NCBI GenBank assembly: GCA_040880545.1
Contig: JBBDIE010000113.1
Coordinates: 1 to 22,563 of the forward strand
DNA length: 22,563 bases
Origin: M55B112 sp040880545
GTDB lineage: Bacteria > Bacteroidota > Bacteroidia > Bacteroidales > GCA-2748055
Reading direction: 5' to 3'
The notes beneath the pieces are model-generated. The model did not search any database, was not told the origin of the DNA, and was given only the letters and a program-made list of their open reading frames with translations. Shown here piece by piece: positions 1 through 7,176 of this stretch. The translations under genes and the position numbers were made by a program. Position 1 is the stretch's first letter, and every line of letters begins with the position of its first letter.

Positions 1-1395
1 TTACTTCCCAATACAAAAATTCTTAAATATATTTCCCAAAATTTCATCGGTGGTAACCTCACCGGTAATTTCGCCCATGTAATGCAGTGTTTCGCGGATG
101 TCCTGTGCCAGCAGATCCTGGGGCAGGGTGGTGGAAATCCCTTCCAGCACGCGCGCCAGGCTCTCCGATGCGGCGCTCAGGGCGTTGAAGTGACGGATAT
201 TGGAGATGACAATGTCCTGATGTTTAATACTTCCCATATTGACGACGCCAACCAGTATATTTCTTAGTTCATCCATGTTCCTTCCGTCCCTTGCAGAGAT
301 GGCACAAATATGTTCGTTTGATTTGAGTTCAATATCTTCAAAGTCTGGCGAACCGGATGTTATGGCATCAGATTTATTGATTACCAGGATCAGCTGTTTG
401 TCCGGCCCCCCGATTTGTTTGCGAATCACCTCCAGCGACTGGCGTATCAGGCCGGGGTCATCGGTTGCTTCAACCAGCAACATCACCACACTGGCCTGTT
501 CTATTTTCTGGTACGTACGCCGGATGCCCAGGTTTTCAATGGTATCTCCTGTTTCACGTATGCCTGCTGTATCGATGAAGCGGTAGGTGAGGCCATCAAT
601 GACCATGGTATCCTCCACCGTATCGCGGGTGGTACCCTCTATTTCAGATACTATGGCCCGTTCCTCGTTCAACAGGGCATTGAGCAGTGTGGATTTCCCC
701 ACGTTGGGACGGCCCACAATGGCCACAGGTACACCCGATTTAAGCACGTTGCCCAACTGAAATGACTTTTTGAGGCTGTCCACCAGGGTTTTGACCTCGC
801 TCACCAGGCGGGTAAGCTCCTCCCTGTCGGCAAATTCCACATCCTCTTCGCTGAAATCCAGTTCCAGCTCAATCAGTGAGATAAAATGCAGCAGTCTGTC
901 CCGGAGTTCTTTGATCTTTAGCGAAAATCCACCTCTGATCTGTTGCATGGCCACATCGTGGGAGGCTTTCGATTCGGAAGCAATCAGGTCGGCCACCGCT
1001 TCTGCCTGGGAGAGGTCCATTTTCCCGTTCAGAAAAGCCCGCTGGGTATATTCACCCGGCTTAGCCGGTTTTGCTCCCTCCCGGATCAGCAGTTCCATAA
1101 TCCGCTGCTGAATGTAGGCAGATCCATGACAGGAGATCTCGATCACATCCTCACCGGTGTATGAGTGGGGCGCCCGGAATATGCTCACCAATACCTCGTC
1201 GACTGTTTCAGCACCATCGCTGATGATCCCGAAATGGATCGTATTCGCGGGAAGTTCAGCGATGACTTTGCCGGGAGTGGCAGGTTTAAACAGTTGCTGT
1301 ACGATGGAAAAGGTATCGGGTCCGCTGACCCGGATGATGGATATAGCTCCGGTTCCGGAGGTGGCGATGGCACATATAGTGGTGTCAGAAATCAT
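1..1395 (-). CDS. mnmE: tRNA uridine-5-carboxymethylaminomethyl(34) synthesis GTPase MnmE
   Basis: MnmE is a cytoplasmic GTPase that works with MnmG to modify the wobble uridine (U34) of certain tRNAs. The 464-residue product has the usual family length and order. It has an N-terminal folate-binding domain starting with the typical TICAIAT segment (residues 6-12), a helical domain, an inserted G domain with the P-loop GRPNVGKS near residues 226-234, switch motif DTAG and specificity motif NKSD, and the C-terminal FCIGK motif whose Cys is conserved in the family. The stop codon (complement of bases 1-3) lies exactly at the window edge, so the gene is complete. The ATG at 1395 gives the expected N-terminus. 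A perfect Bacteroidota -7 element lies only 4 bases upstream, so the transcript may be leaderless. Identification is firm. Confidence 0.97.
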   Translation of the reverse strand: MISDTTICAIATSGTGAISIIRVSGPDTFSIVQQLFKPATPGKVIAELPANTIHFGIISDGAETVDEVLVSIFRAPHSYTGEDVIEISCHGSAYIQQRIMELLIREGAKPAKPGEYTQRAFLNGKMDLSQAEAVADLIASESKASHDVAMQQIRGGFSLKIKELRDRLLHFISLIELELDFSEEDVEFADREELTRLVSEVKTLVDSLKKSFQLGNVLKSGVPVAIVGRPNVGKSTLLNALLNEERAIVSEIEGTTRDTVEDTMVIDGLTYRFIDTAGIRETGDTIENLGIRRTYQKIEQASVVMLLVEATDDPGLIRQSLEVIRKQIGGPDKQLILVINKSDAITSGSPDFEDIELKSNEHICAISARDGRNMDELRNILVGVVNMGSIKHQDIVISNIRHFNALSAASESLARVLEGISTTLPQDLLAQDIRETLHYMGEITGEVTTDEILGNIFKNFCIGK

Positions 1396-1399
1396 ATTG

Positions 1400-1407
1400 C
1401 AAATGTA
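1400..1407 (-). promoter_or_regulatory. Candidate -7 promoter element of mnmE
   Basis: Read on the minus strand this is TACATTTG, an exact match to the Bacteroidota sigma-A -7 consensus TAnnTTTG. It ends 4 bases before the mnmE ATG, so transcription would begin at or very near the start codon. I see no TTG -33 element at the usual 19-21 base spacing, which weakens the call. Confidence 0.4.
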
Positions 1408-1549
1408 ATTAATATGGAGGAAATAAGGACCCTGTCATGAAGCTCCCCGGAGGAGAGTGAACTTTAGCAATGGAAGATGAATAGTTTACGCGTGGTATCA
1501 GGATAAAAATCTTTATTCCTATATTTAAATTAAATTAAACTACGACGAT

Positions 1550-1966
1550 ATGCAACGACGAAATTTTTTGAAAAACAGCGGAATAGCCGCCTTTGCAGGT
1601 ACAGCCATGATCGTTCCGGGGTGCACCCCGGGAAATCCTAAACTTCTGGGCGCCACCCAGATTCAACATGGGGTGATCTTCTCACTGAAACATGAAAAGG
1701 GGAGCCCGGAGGCCCTGAAGTTCCTGGAGGATGGACGGAGGATCCTTTCGGGGATACCGGTGGTGCAGCAATTCCAGGCTTTTGACCAGGTAAGCCCGAA
1801 GAATGATTATGAATACGGATTTTCGATGATCTTCGATGGGATGGATGCCTATGAAGAATATAATGAGCATCCTGATCATGTGGATTTTGTGGAGAACAGA
1901 TGGAAGAAGGAGGTCACGGAGTTCCTTGAAATAGACTTCAGGACCCACAAAGGTCAGGAAGTTTAA
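1550..1966 (+). CDS. Tat-type lipoprotein with a Dabb (stress-responsive A/B barrel) domain
   Basis: A 138-residue exported protein. The N-terminus reads RRNFLK (twin Arg at residues 3-4), then a hydrophobic stretch ending in a lipobox with Cys25 (VPGC). This predicts Tat export and lipid anchoring. The mature part, from about residue 40 (HGVIFSLKH) to the end, resembles the Dabb ferredoxin-like domain, including the late EYNEHPDHVDFVE segment typical of that family. Dabb proteins are usually small cytoplasmic dimers of diverse or unknown function, so the enzyme or ligand role here cannot be stated. It stands alone, diverging from mnmE and converging on the DUF2141 gene 25 bases away. The upstream region is AT-rich with a weak -7-like TATATTTA at 1520-1527 and no clear -33 box. 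The fold assignment is fairly sure; the function is unknown. Confidence 0.8.
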   Translation: MQRRNFLKNSGIAAFAGTAMIVPGCTPGNPKLLGATQIQHGVIFSLKHEKGSPEALKFLEDGRRILSGIPVVQQFQAFDQVSPKNDYEYGFSMIFDGMDAYEEYNEHPDHVDFVENRWKKEVTEFLEIDFRTHKGQEV

Positions 1967-1991
1967 TCGGGTTTACGGTGGACAGGCTGTC

Positions 1992-2495
1992 CTATTCCAC
2001 CTTTTTCCTCCTGTTTAGATAATTCATTTTAATCTCGATCCGGGTTACCTGCTGCGCCAGGTCAAAAGAGACTTCCCTGAAGGCTGGCTTTTTAAGTTTA
2101 AGGAAGGGAGGATTGTTGGACATTCCCCATCCCTCCACGGGTAAGCCTCCAAGGAGGTAATTCATGGAGAAGCTGCAGTCTTCGTCGTCCAGAACGGCAC
2201 AGGCGTACCTGGCTATGGGCAGGCTGTCGATCTCTATGGTGATCTTGCCGTTACGAAGTACTCCCTTATCCCATGCATAGTTGTGCAGTGGATCATCGGT
2301 CCACTGATCTTCAGCATCATACAGCCCCATGGCAATGTTCCCCACACCACTTCTTATTTCTGTAAAGGTGATGATCAGTTTTCCGGTGGTGTGCAGGTCT
2401 TCCTGTCCTGTTGCCCGCTGACACAGAAATGTCAGCAGAAGGAGCGGGAGGAGGGTTCTACCGTTCAAGATATGTGACGCTGAAATATGCTTCAT
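1992..2495 (-). CDS. DUF2141 domain-containing exported protein
   Basis: A 167-residue protein with a signal peptide (hydrophobic LLPLLLLTFLC core near residues 14-24, likely cleavage after the ATGQ region) and a DUF2141 domain. Recognisable parts are an early strand around IITFTEIRSGVGNIAMGLY, the ARYACAVLDDED segment, and the MNYLLGGLPVEGWGMSNNP segment, where family members usually read EGYGFSNN. DUF2141 proteins are secreted or periplasmic and have no known biochemical function. I chose the ATG at 2495; a TTG four codons earlier is also in frame but unnecessary. The start lies inside the end of the LolA-like gene (38-base overlap, different frame), so translation is probably coupled. It is the last gene of the envelope operon and may be an accessory of it, which is inference from position only. 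Confidence 0.8.
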   Translation of the reverse strand: MKHISASHILNGRTLLPLLLLTFLCQRATGQEDLHTTGKLIITFTEIRSGVGNIAMGLYDAEDQWTDDPLHNYAWDKGVLRNGKITIEIDSLPIARYACAVLDDEDCSFSMNYLLGGLPVEGWGMSNNPPFLKLKKPAFREVSFDLAQQVTRIEIKMNYLNRRKKVE

Positions 2496-3231
2496 CTGTC
2501 TCTGCAAGTTGAATATTATCCATTATCATCGATGAGCTTCTTCCGTTTTCATAATTTGTCGCCACCATTCCTGTGATCATATATTTCCCGGATGTTGCAT
2601 CCAGTAATTTAAATTTGGTGGTTTCAATGGTCTTTATCAGCGCTTCGTCATAACCGAAGAACTCAGATTTACGCACAATATAATCCTTTTTTCCTATATA
2701 CAGTAAGGCGCTGCTGTAGCCATACTGATCCTCCAGTTCAATATTGAGAGGAACACGTTTAATTATCCAGCACGCTTCATCTCCCACATTTTCACTACCC
2801 ATAATTTTATAGGTAAAATCTTCCATCGCAGGAGAGGTCATGTCGGAATTGCTGAACTCAGACCCCATGAACGATTTGCTCTTTTCACTGCTAACAATGC
2901 GCCTTGTCCTTCTCAATGCCGGAAGATAGATCCACATATCATCTGACCCTTCCTCATAATCGAAGATCAGGATACCGGTTCCCTGTACTTCAGCCGGAGA
3001 GAGAAATTTTATAATGCGTTTCTCCGTAAGATCCTCAAAGGTCCTGGATGCCATGGTGCTCTTTCGGATACGCTCATTTCCGCGACTATCAGTTATTGTA
3101 AGGGTTGATACCGCTTCAAATGAAGAGACGCGTACGGCATCGTGGCTGGCCCGGATAATTTCCGATGGATCCTGGCTGAGTAGTGAAATGGATCCCCATA
3201 TATATAAACTAATTATTGCATATATTTTCAT
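2458..3231 (-). CDS. LolA-like outer membrane lipoprotein-sorting protein (PF17131 type)
   Basis: A 257-residue periplasmic protein with an N-terminal signal peptide (residues 1 to about 19, ending near LLSQ). The rest has features of the LolA-like family annotated as outer membrane lipoprotein-sorting protein: FLSPAEVQGTGILIFDYEEG, then DDMWIYLPALRRTRRI with a conserved basic stretch, then SFMGSEFSNSDM. Members have the LolA/LolB-type half-barrel fold, which holds a hydrophobic ligand. They are commonly encoded next to RND/MMPL permeases, as here, where the permease gene ends 45 bases upstream. The canonical LolA substrate (lipoproteins) need not apply; an acyl lipid or other hydrophobic cargo is equally plausible. 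The start is the ATG at 3231, in an AT-rich leader without a Shine-Dalgarno sequence. The family call is strong and the cargo unknown. Confidence 0.88.
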   Translation of the reverse strand: MKIYAIISLYIWGSISLLSQDPSEIIRASHDAVRVSSFEAVSTLTITDSRGNERIRKSTMASRTFEDLTEKRIIKFLSPAEVQGTGILIFDYEEGSDDMWIYLPALRRTRRIVSSEKSKSFMGSEFSNSDMTSPAMEDFTYKIMGSENVGDEACWIIKRVPLNIELEDQYGYSSALLYIGKKDYIVRKSEFFGYDEALIKTIETTKFKLLDATSGKYMITGMVATNYENGRSSSMIMDNIQLAETDEAYFSVTYLER

Positions 3232-3275
3232 AATAAATTAATTATGTTAGTTGATTAAAATATAAGTTAAAATAT

Positions 3276-5573
3276 TTATATTGCTTCTAATAAAGTATCA
3301 ATTTCCTGACTTTCAGGTTTTTTAGTCTTCGGTTCAAGGAATGTAAACCGGTATTTAAGTACCAGGGCCGGTAATAGCACTAAAGCCCCTGTAAGACAAC
3401 TGAATATACTTACTACAACCAGGATGCCAAAAAATCTGATAGGTGTAAACGATGAGATGATCAGCACAATAAATCCAATGATCACCGAAAAGGCATTGAA
3501 CATGATTCCCCGTCCCGTTGTGGTGAGCGTGGTGATAACAGCCTCCCTTGGAGGACGGTGTTGTTGCCGTTCTTCCCGGTAACGCCATAGGAAATGGATG
3601 GTGTAATCCACGCCAACACCGATCATGACAGACGACAACAGTGCTGTGGCCACATCCAGCCTCACCCCGGTGATGCCCATGATACCAAACAGTAAAATCA
3701 TAGAGATTGTCAATGGTATGGTACTGACAATGCCCGCCTGCCAGGAACGAAATATGAGGGAGAGAAGAAAGAATACGACCAGCAGGGCAATGGCGAGGGA
3801 GTAGAACTGTCCACGCACAACCAGGTTTGCCAGCTGACTGCGCACGTATCCATAACCACCGATGGCCGCCACATTTGTATCTCCGGCAGTAAGGTCCCTG
3901 ATGGTTGCAATGATCCGGTTCACATCCTTGTTGCTTACACTGTTTATGCGAATGATCATGTGTGCGTTTTCATAGTTGAAATCCACCAACTGGTCAATGT
4001 TTTCCGGATCCCCGTTCATGTTATACAACTCGATATACTGAGCCACCGCATCCCGTGTTGGCGGAATCTTGTCGTAATTGGCATCTCCCGGATCAAACAA
4101 TGCCTTACTGATCTCTTTCACCACATCGGGGAAGGTCATCACCAGGTCGATTTGATCTTCCTGCAGCAACTTCTCCTTGTAGCTTGCAATACGACTTAGC
4201 AGCACAGGATCCATCATATCGCCGCTGAACATAACCGACAGATTTTCCGAACCTCCGTAATTTGCGTTGATGATCTTAGATGCCTGTTTTACCGGATGTT
4301 TCTCAGGAAAGAAATTCTCTTCGTTGGAATCCACTTTTAAGAAGATAACCCCTAAACCGATGATGCCGGTAATAAGCAGTGCAGCAATCGGGATTCTCCT
4401 GTGCCTGGAAATGATAAAGAAGGCAAGTTTGTTAAAAAAATCCTTCTTATCCGAGCGGTATCGCTTTTGCAGGGAGGGAACCGGTTTTGACCGTTTCATA
4501 AATGAGAGCAATACCGGTAGGAGCACGATACTGTAAATAAGTGCTGCAAAGATTCCCACAACTGCCACCACAGCCATCTCCCTGGCCGGAATCATGGTAT
4601 GCGCCATTAGCGCTGCTATACCGGCAATAGTGGTTAGGCCCGTATATAGAATGGGGCGCCACAGTTTACGTGCGATAACAATGGCCATCTCCTTCATCCC
4701 CATTTGGTGCTCTTTCGCGTTGATTTCCTGGTACTTTGCTATAATATGGATGCCATAATCGTTGGCCACGGCAATGAGCATTACCGGCACAAGCAGCGAA
4801 ATAAAGTAGAATTTCCAGCCAATCAGCGGTATAAGTGACAGCGCCAGAATACACGACATGGCCACCACAAGGAATGGCAGTGTTACGCCACGTACTTCCC
4901 TGAAAACAAAGAACAGGAAGATGATCATCAAGAGCAGGGCAGCCGGAACAAGGATCAGTGCATCACGTTTAATATCTTTGTTCATCGCCTGGCGAAGAAA
5001 GGGGAGACCGCCGAAATGGATTTTCTCCTCACCCGGAAACTCTTTCAGGATCTCGTTTATGGCCAGGAAAACCTCCTCTTCGTTGGCTCCTTCATTAAGC
5101 GTCACAATGATCGCTGAAGATCGAAAATTTTCAGCAACAACCAGGTTTATGACCAGGTCATTTCCACGAAGCGAATTCTTAAGTTCCGAGATTTCTTCAC
5201 CGTCCACGGGGATTCTTTTGACTGCAGGTTCCACGATCATGGCACCTTCAATGCCATATATGTGGCTGGAACTGAACAGGGAGGTGGTCTTGCGGATGCC
5301 GTCCACTCTTTTCAGCTGTCTGTCCACCTGTTTGATACGCTCCAGACTCCGGGGATTTATGATATCACCGGTTTCAAAGATGAGCATGATGATATCCTGG
5401 TTCCCGAATTTCTTCTCTATCTGGTCTGTGGCCACCATCGACTCCATGTTCTCGGGGAAGTAATGCTTGAGATCCGAATCAATGGCAATATCTTTCAGTG
5501 AAAAGGAGACAACGACGGTTACAAGAACAGATAATACAATTACTATCCAGCGGTATTTGATAATTCGTTTCAT
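3276..5573 (-). CDS. RND/MMPL-family transporter permease
   Basis: A 765-residue inner-membrane permease built as two repeats, typical of the RND superfamily (MMPL/HpnN-like branch). Each half has one N-terminal membrane helix (about residues 7-25 and 394-413), a large periplasmic loop, then a block of five helices (about 209-360 and 593-745). The fourth-helix motifs carry the usual acidic-aromatic pair: VANDYGIH with Asp272 and GVGVDYTIH with Asp656, likely part of the proton relay. At 765 residues it is shorter than the roughly 1,000-residue drug-efflux RND pumps, and there is no membrane-fusion-protein gene beside it. The beta-barrel gene just upstream ends 4 bases before this start, and the LolA-like gene follows. 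This setting fits export of a hydrophobic or lipid substrate handed to a periplasmic carrier, but the substrate is unknown. Confidence 0.93.
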   Translation of the reverse strand: MKRIIKYRWIVIVLSVLVTVVVSFSLKDIAIDSDLKHYFPENMESMVATDQIEKKFGNQDIIMLIFETGDIINPRSLERIKQVDRQLKRVDGIRKTTSLFSSSHIYGIEGAMIVEPAVKRIPVDGEEISELKNSLRGNDLVINLVVAENFRSSAIIVTLNEGANEEEVFLAINEILKEFPGEEKIHFGGLPFLRQAMNKDIKRDALILVPAALLLMIIFLFFVFREVRGVTLPFLVVAMSCILALSLIPLIGWKFYFISLLVPVMLIAVANDYGIHIIAKYQEINAKEHQMGMKEMAIVIARKLWRPILYTGLTTIAGIAALMAHTMIPAREMAVVAVVGIFAALIYSIVLLPVLLSFMKRSKPVPSLQKRYRSDKKDFFNKLAFFIISRHRRIPIAALLITGIIGLGVIFLKVDSNEENFFPEKHPVKQASKIINANYGGSENLSVMFSGDMMDPVLLSRIASYKEKLLQEDQIDLVMTFPDVVKEISKALFDPGDANYDKIPPTRDAVAQYIELYNMNGDPENIDQLVDFNYENAHMIIRINSVSNKDVNRIIATIRDLTAGDTNVAAIGGYGYVRSQLANLVVRGQFYSLAIALLVVFFLLSLIFRSWQAGIVSTIPLTISMILLFGIMGITGVRLDVATALLSSVMIGVGVDYTIHFLWRYREERQQHRPPREAVITTLTTTGRGIMFNAFSVIIGFIVLIISSFTPIRFFGILVVVSIFSCLTGALVLLPALVLKYRFTFLEPKTKKPESQEIDTLLEAI

Positions 5574-5577
5574 TTAT

Positions 5578-6990
5578 TTAAAATTTTATTTCAACAAGTG
5601 TGTATACTGCATTGAGTTCAGAGGCGATCAAATCGTACAGCGAATGCTCCCTCCCGGAAAGGAAATACATACCCATTCGGATTGACATTCCGTCAGTAAT
5701 ATTTATTTTCAACGAGGGCATGAGGGTAAGTTCCCCCGATGTGAAATTGTACATGCCAGGCACCTCCAGTTCTGCCTGTTCCCTGAACAGCGAAATCGAT
5801 GCTGCAGCATAAACAGCGTGATAAAACTCATTCTCCTGGTAGTTATACAACCGGTTTAATCCACTCATCTGATTACTTATGGCTTCATCAAACAACTCCG
5901 GAGTCGGGGTGGTTCCGGGGGGTAGCATCTCCGATAAATTTACCGGCCCGCTTGTTATCAGGACGGCTTCTGTAGCATTTTCTTTGAAGTCCAGTATATA
6001 TTTCCCATAATAACCACCCACCAGGGTAACGTTTGTTCCGGACTGCTCAACTTCCACGGCCCATGAAATCTCAGGAAAGGGAAGTTCTGGTTGTGCAACT
6101 CCTTCCACCGGCTGCATCCATCCAACCTCAGTTCGCAGCAGGTAACTGCTTACGGGGATGGTGATGTTTACTCCGGCAGAATGTATCCTGTAGGGCTGCT
6201 GCTTCAGCGATACCAGTTCAGGCTCCAGGGTGGTAAAATCTATGGCGACGGAATCTGTTTTCAGTGAAGGAGTGTTCCTGTAACCGTTGAAGTAGGAGAG
6301 TTGCAGATCCAATAGCCGCGACCGGAGGTCGTATTTGAATCCGAAACCACTCTCATTCAAAAGGGAGCTTTCTGTCTTATAATCTTGTAGTTCAATATAA
6401 TCCGGGAAACGGAAGGGTTGAACCATGAGCACTGATGGTTGATAAACAGGAAGCCAGATAAAATCGAACGAAGAAGTGCCACTGACCATGAGGCTGGTTC
6501 GCAACGCCCAGTTTCCCATCCGAAGATCATCTTTTACCGGTGAACGAAATGTATTATCTTGCGGGGAAAACTGATCGGAGGGGTTCAGAAAGCTGGAGGC
6601 ACCCCAGGAAAGGATCTGTTTCCCTGCACGTATATTTAACGGTCCGAGGTAAGTGTCTGTGTAGGCCTCGCGCAGTTCCGGGATTGCAAATTTTTCACCG
6701 AATTCATAACCGCCCCTGTACCGGAACTCCGCGTAACCTTTTCCAAATGTTCCCGTGCGAACTTCAGCGATGAGTCCGAAATGGCTGTATAGACTCTGCA
6801 TAAAGAACTTGTTTTCATCACTGGTATAACCCGTGTAGATGGCACTTCTCACAAAGCCATGTAACGTATATAAATTATCATTTTCACTTTCTGCGGAATC
6901 CAGCGACTGTTCGAATAGTCCCTGGCCGGCTGCTGACGTTATAGCAAGCAGAAGCAAAAACAGGATTGACATTCTTGCGGATATGATCAT
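5578..6990 (-). CDS. Outer-membrane beta-barrel protein, DUF1302-like, in an RND transport operon
   Basis: About 470 residues with a signal peptide (hydrophobic FLLLLAITSAAGQ) followed by a sequence rich in alternating strands with many aromatic residues, ending in VEIKF with a terminal Phe as in outer-membrane barrels. The stretch LGPLNIRAGKQILSWG, followed by NPSDQFSPQD, resembles the conserved part of DUF1302-type outer-membrane proteins. These recur next to RND/MMPL permeases and LolA-fold proteins in Gram-negative bacteria. The likely role is the outer-membrane component for the cargo moved by the permease and the LolA-like carrier; this is inferred from context. I chose the ATG at 6990; a second ATG at 6972 is possible and leaves the same signal peptide. 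An in-frame TTG at 7032 is rejected because it adds a non-signal extension. It is the first gene of the operon. Confidence 0.75.
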   Translation of the reverse strand: MIISARMSILFLLLLAITSAAGQGLFEQSLDSAESENDNLYTLHGFVRSAIYTGYTSDENKFFMQSLYSHFGLIAEVRTGTFGKGYAEFRYRGGYEFGEKFAIPELREAYTDTYLGPLNIRAGKQILSWGASSFLNPSDQFSPQDNTFRSPVKDDLRMGNWALRTSLMVSGTSSFDFIWLPVYQPSVLMVQPFRFPDYIELQDYKTESSLLNESGFGFKYDLRSRLLDLQLSYFNGYRNTPSLKTDSVAIDFTTLEPELVSLKQQPYRIHSAGVNITIPVSSYLLRTEVGWMQPVEGVAQPELPFPEISWAVEVEQSGTNVTLVGGYYGKYILDFKENATEAVLITSGPVNLSEMLPPGTTPTPELFDEAISNQMSGLNRLYNYQENEFYHAVYAAASISLFREQAELEVPGMYNFTSGELTLMPSLKINITDGMSIRMGMYFLSGREHSLYDLIASELNAVYTLVEIKF

Positions 6991-7005
6991 AGTTGGAATT
7001 TTCCC

Positions 7006-7013
7006 CAAAACTA
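7006..7013 (-). promoter_or_regulatory. Candidate -7 element for the beta-barrel/RND/LolA-like/DUF2141 operon
   Basis: On the minus strand this reads TAGTTTTG, an exact fit to TAnnTTTG. A TTG (complement of 7030-7032) lies 16 bases upstream, shorter than the usual 19-21. Transcription would start near 6999, leaving a leader of about 10 bases before the ATG at 6990 or about 28 before the ATG at 6972. It is the best promoter candidate for the whole four-gene operon, whose inner junctions leave little room for other promoters. Confidence 0.42.
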
Positions 7014-7176
7014 AGTCATTTGTAGCATCCAATCGTCCTGACCAAGCGGGATGTACAATTATTCGCGATTGAACAGGTACGGACTTAGCGGTTTGTACAC
7101 TGAAATAGTTGAACTATGTTATTGAGTTTTCTTTCTAACGCTAATTGTATAATTTTAGGTCCTCTAAATAATCAAT

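Noticed and set aside
1980..1992. GGACAGGCTGTCC near the convergent ends of the Dabb and DUF2141 genes, as a terminator
   Set aside because: The stem is only 5 bp with a 3-base loop, and no T-run follows on either strand.
4858..5463. Plus-strand open frame opposite the RND permease (201 codons)
   Set aside because: Ser/Arg-rich low-information translation typical of the antisense of a membrane protein gene.
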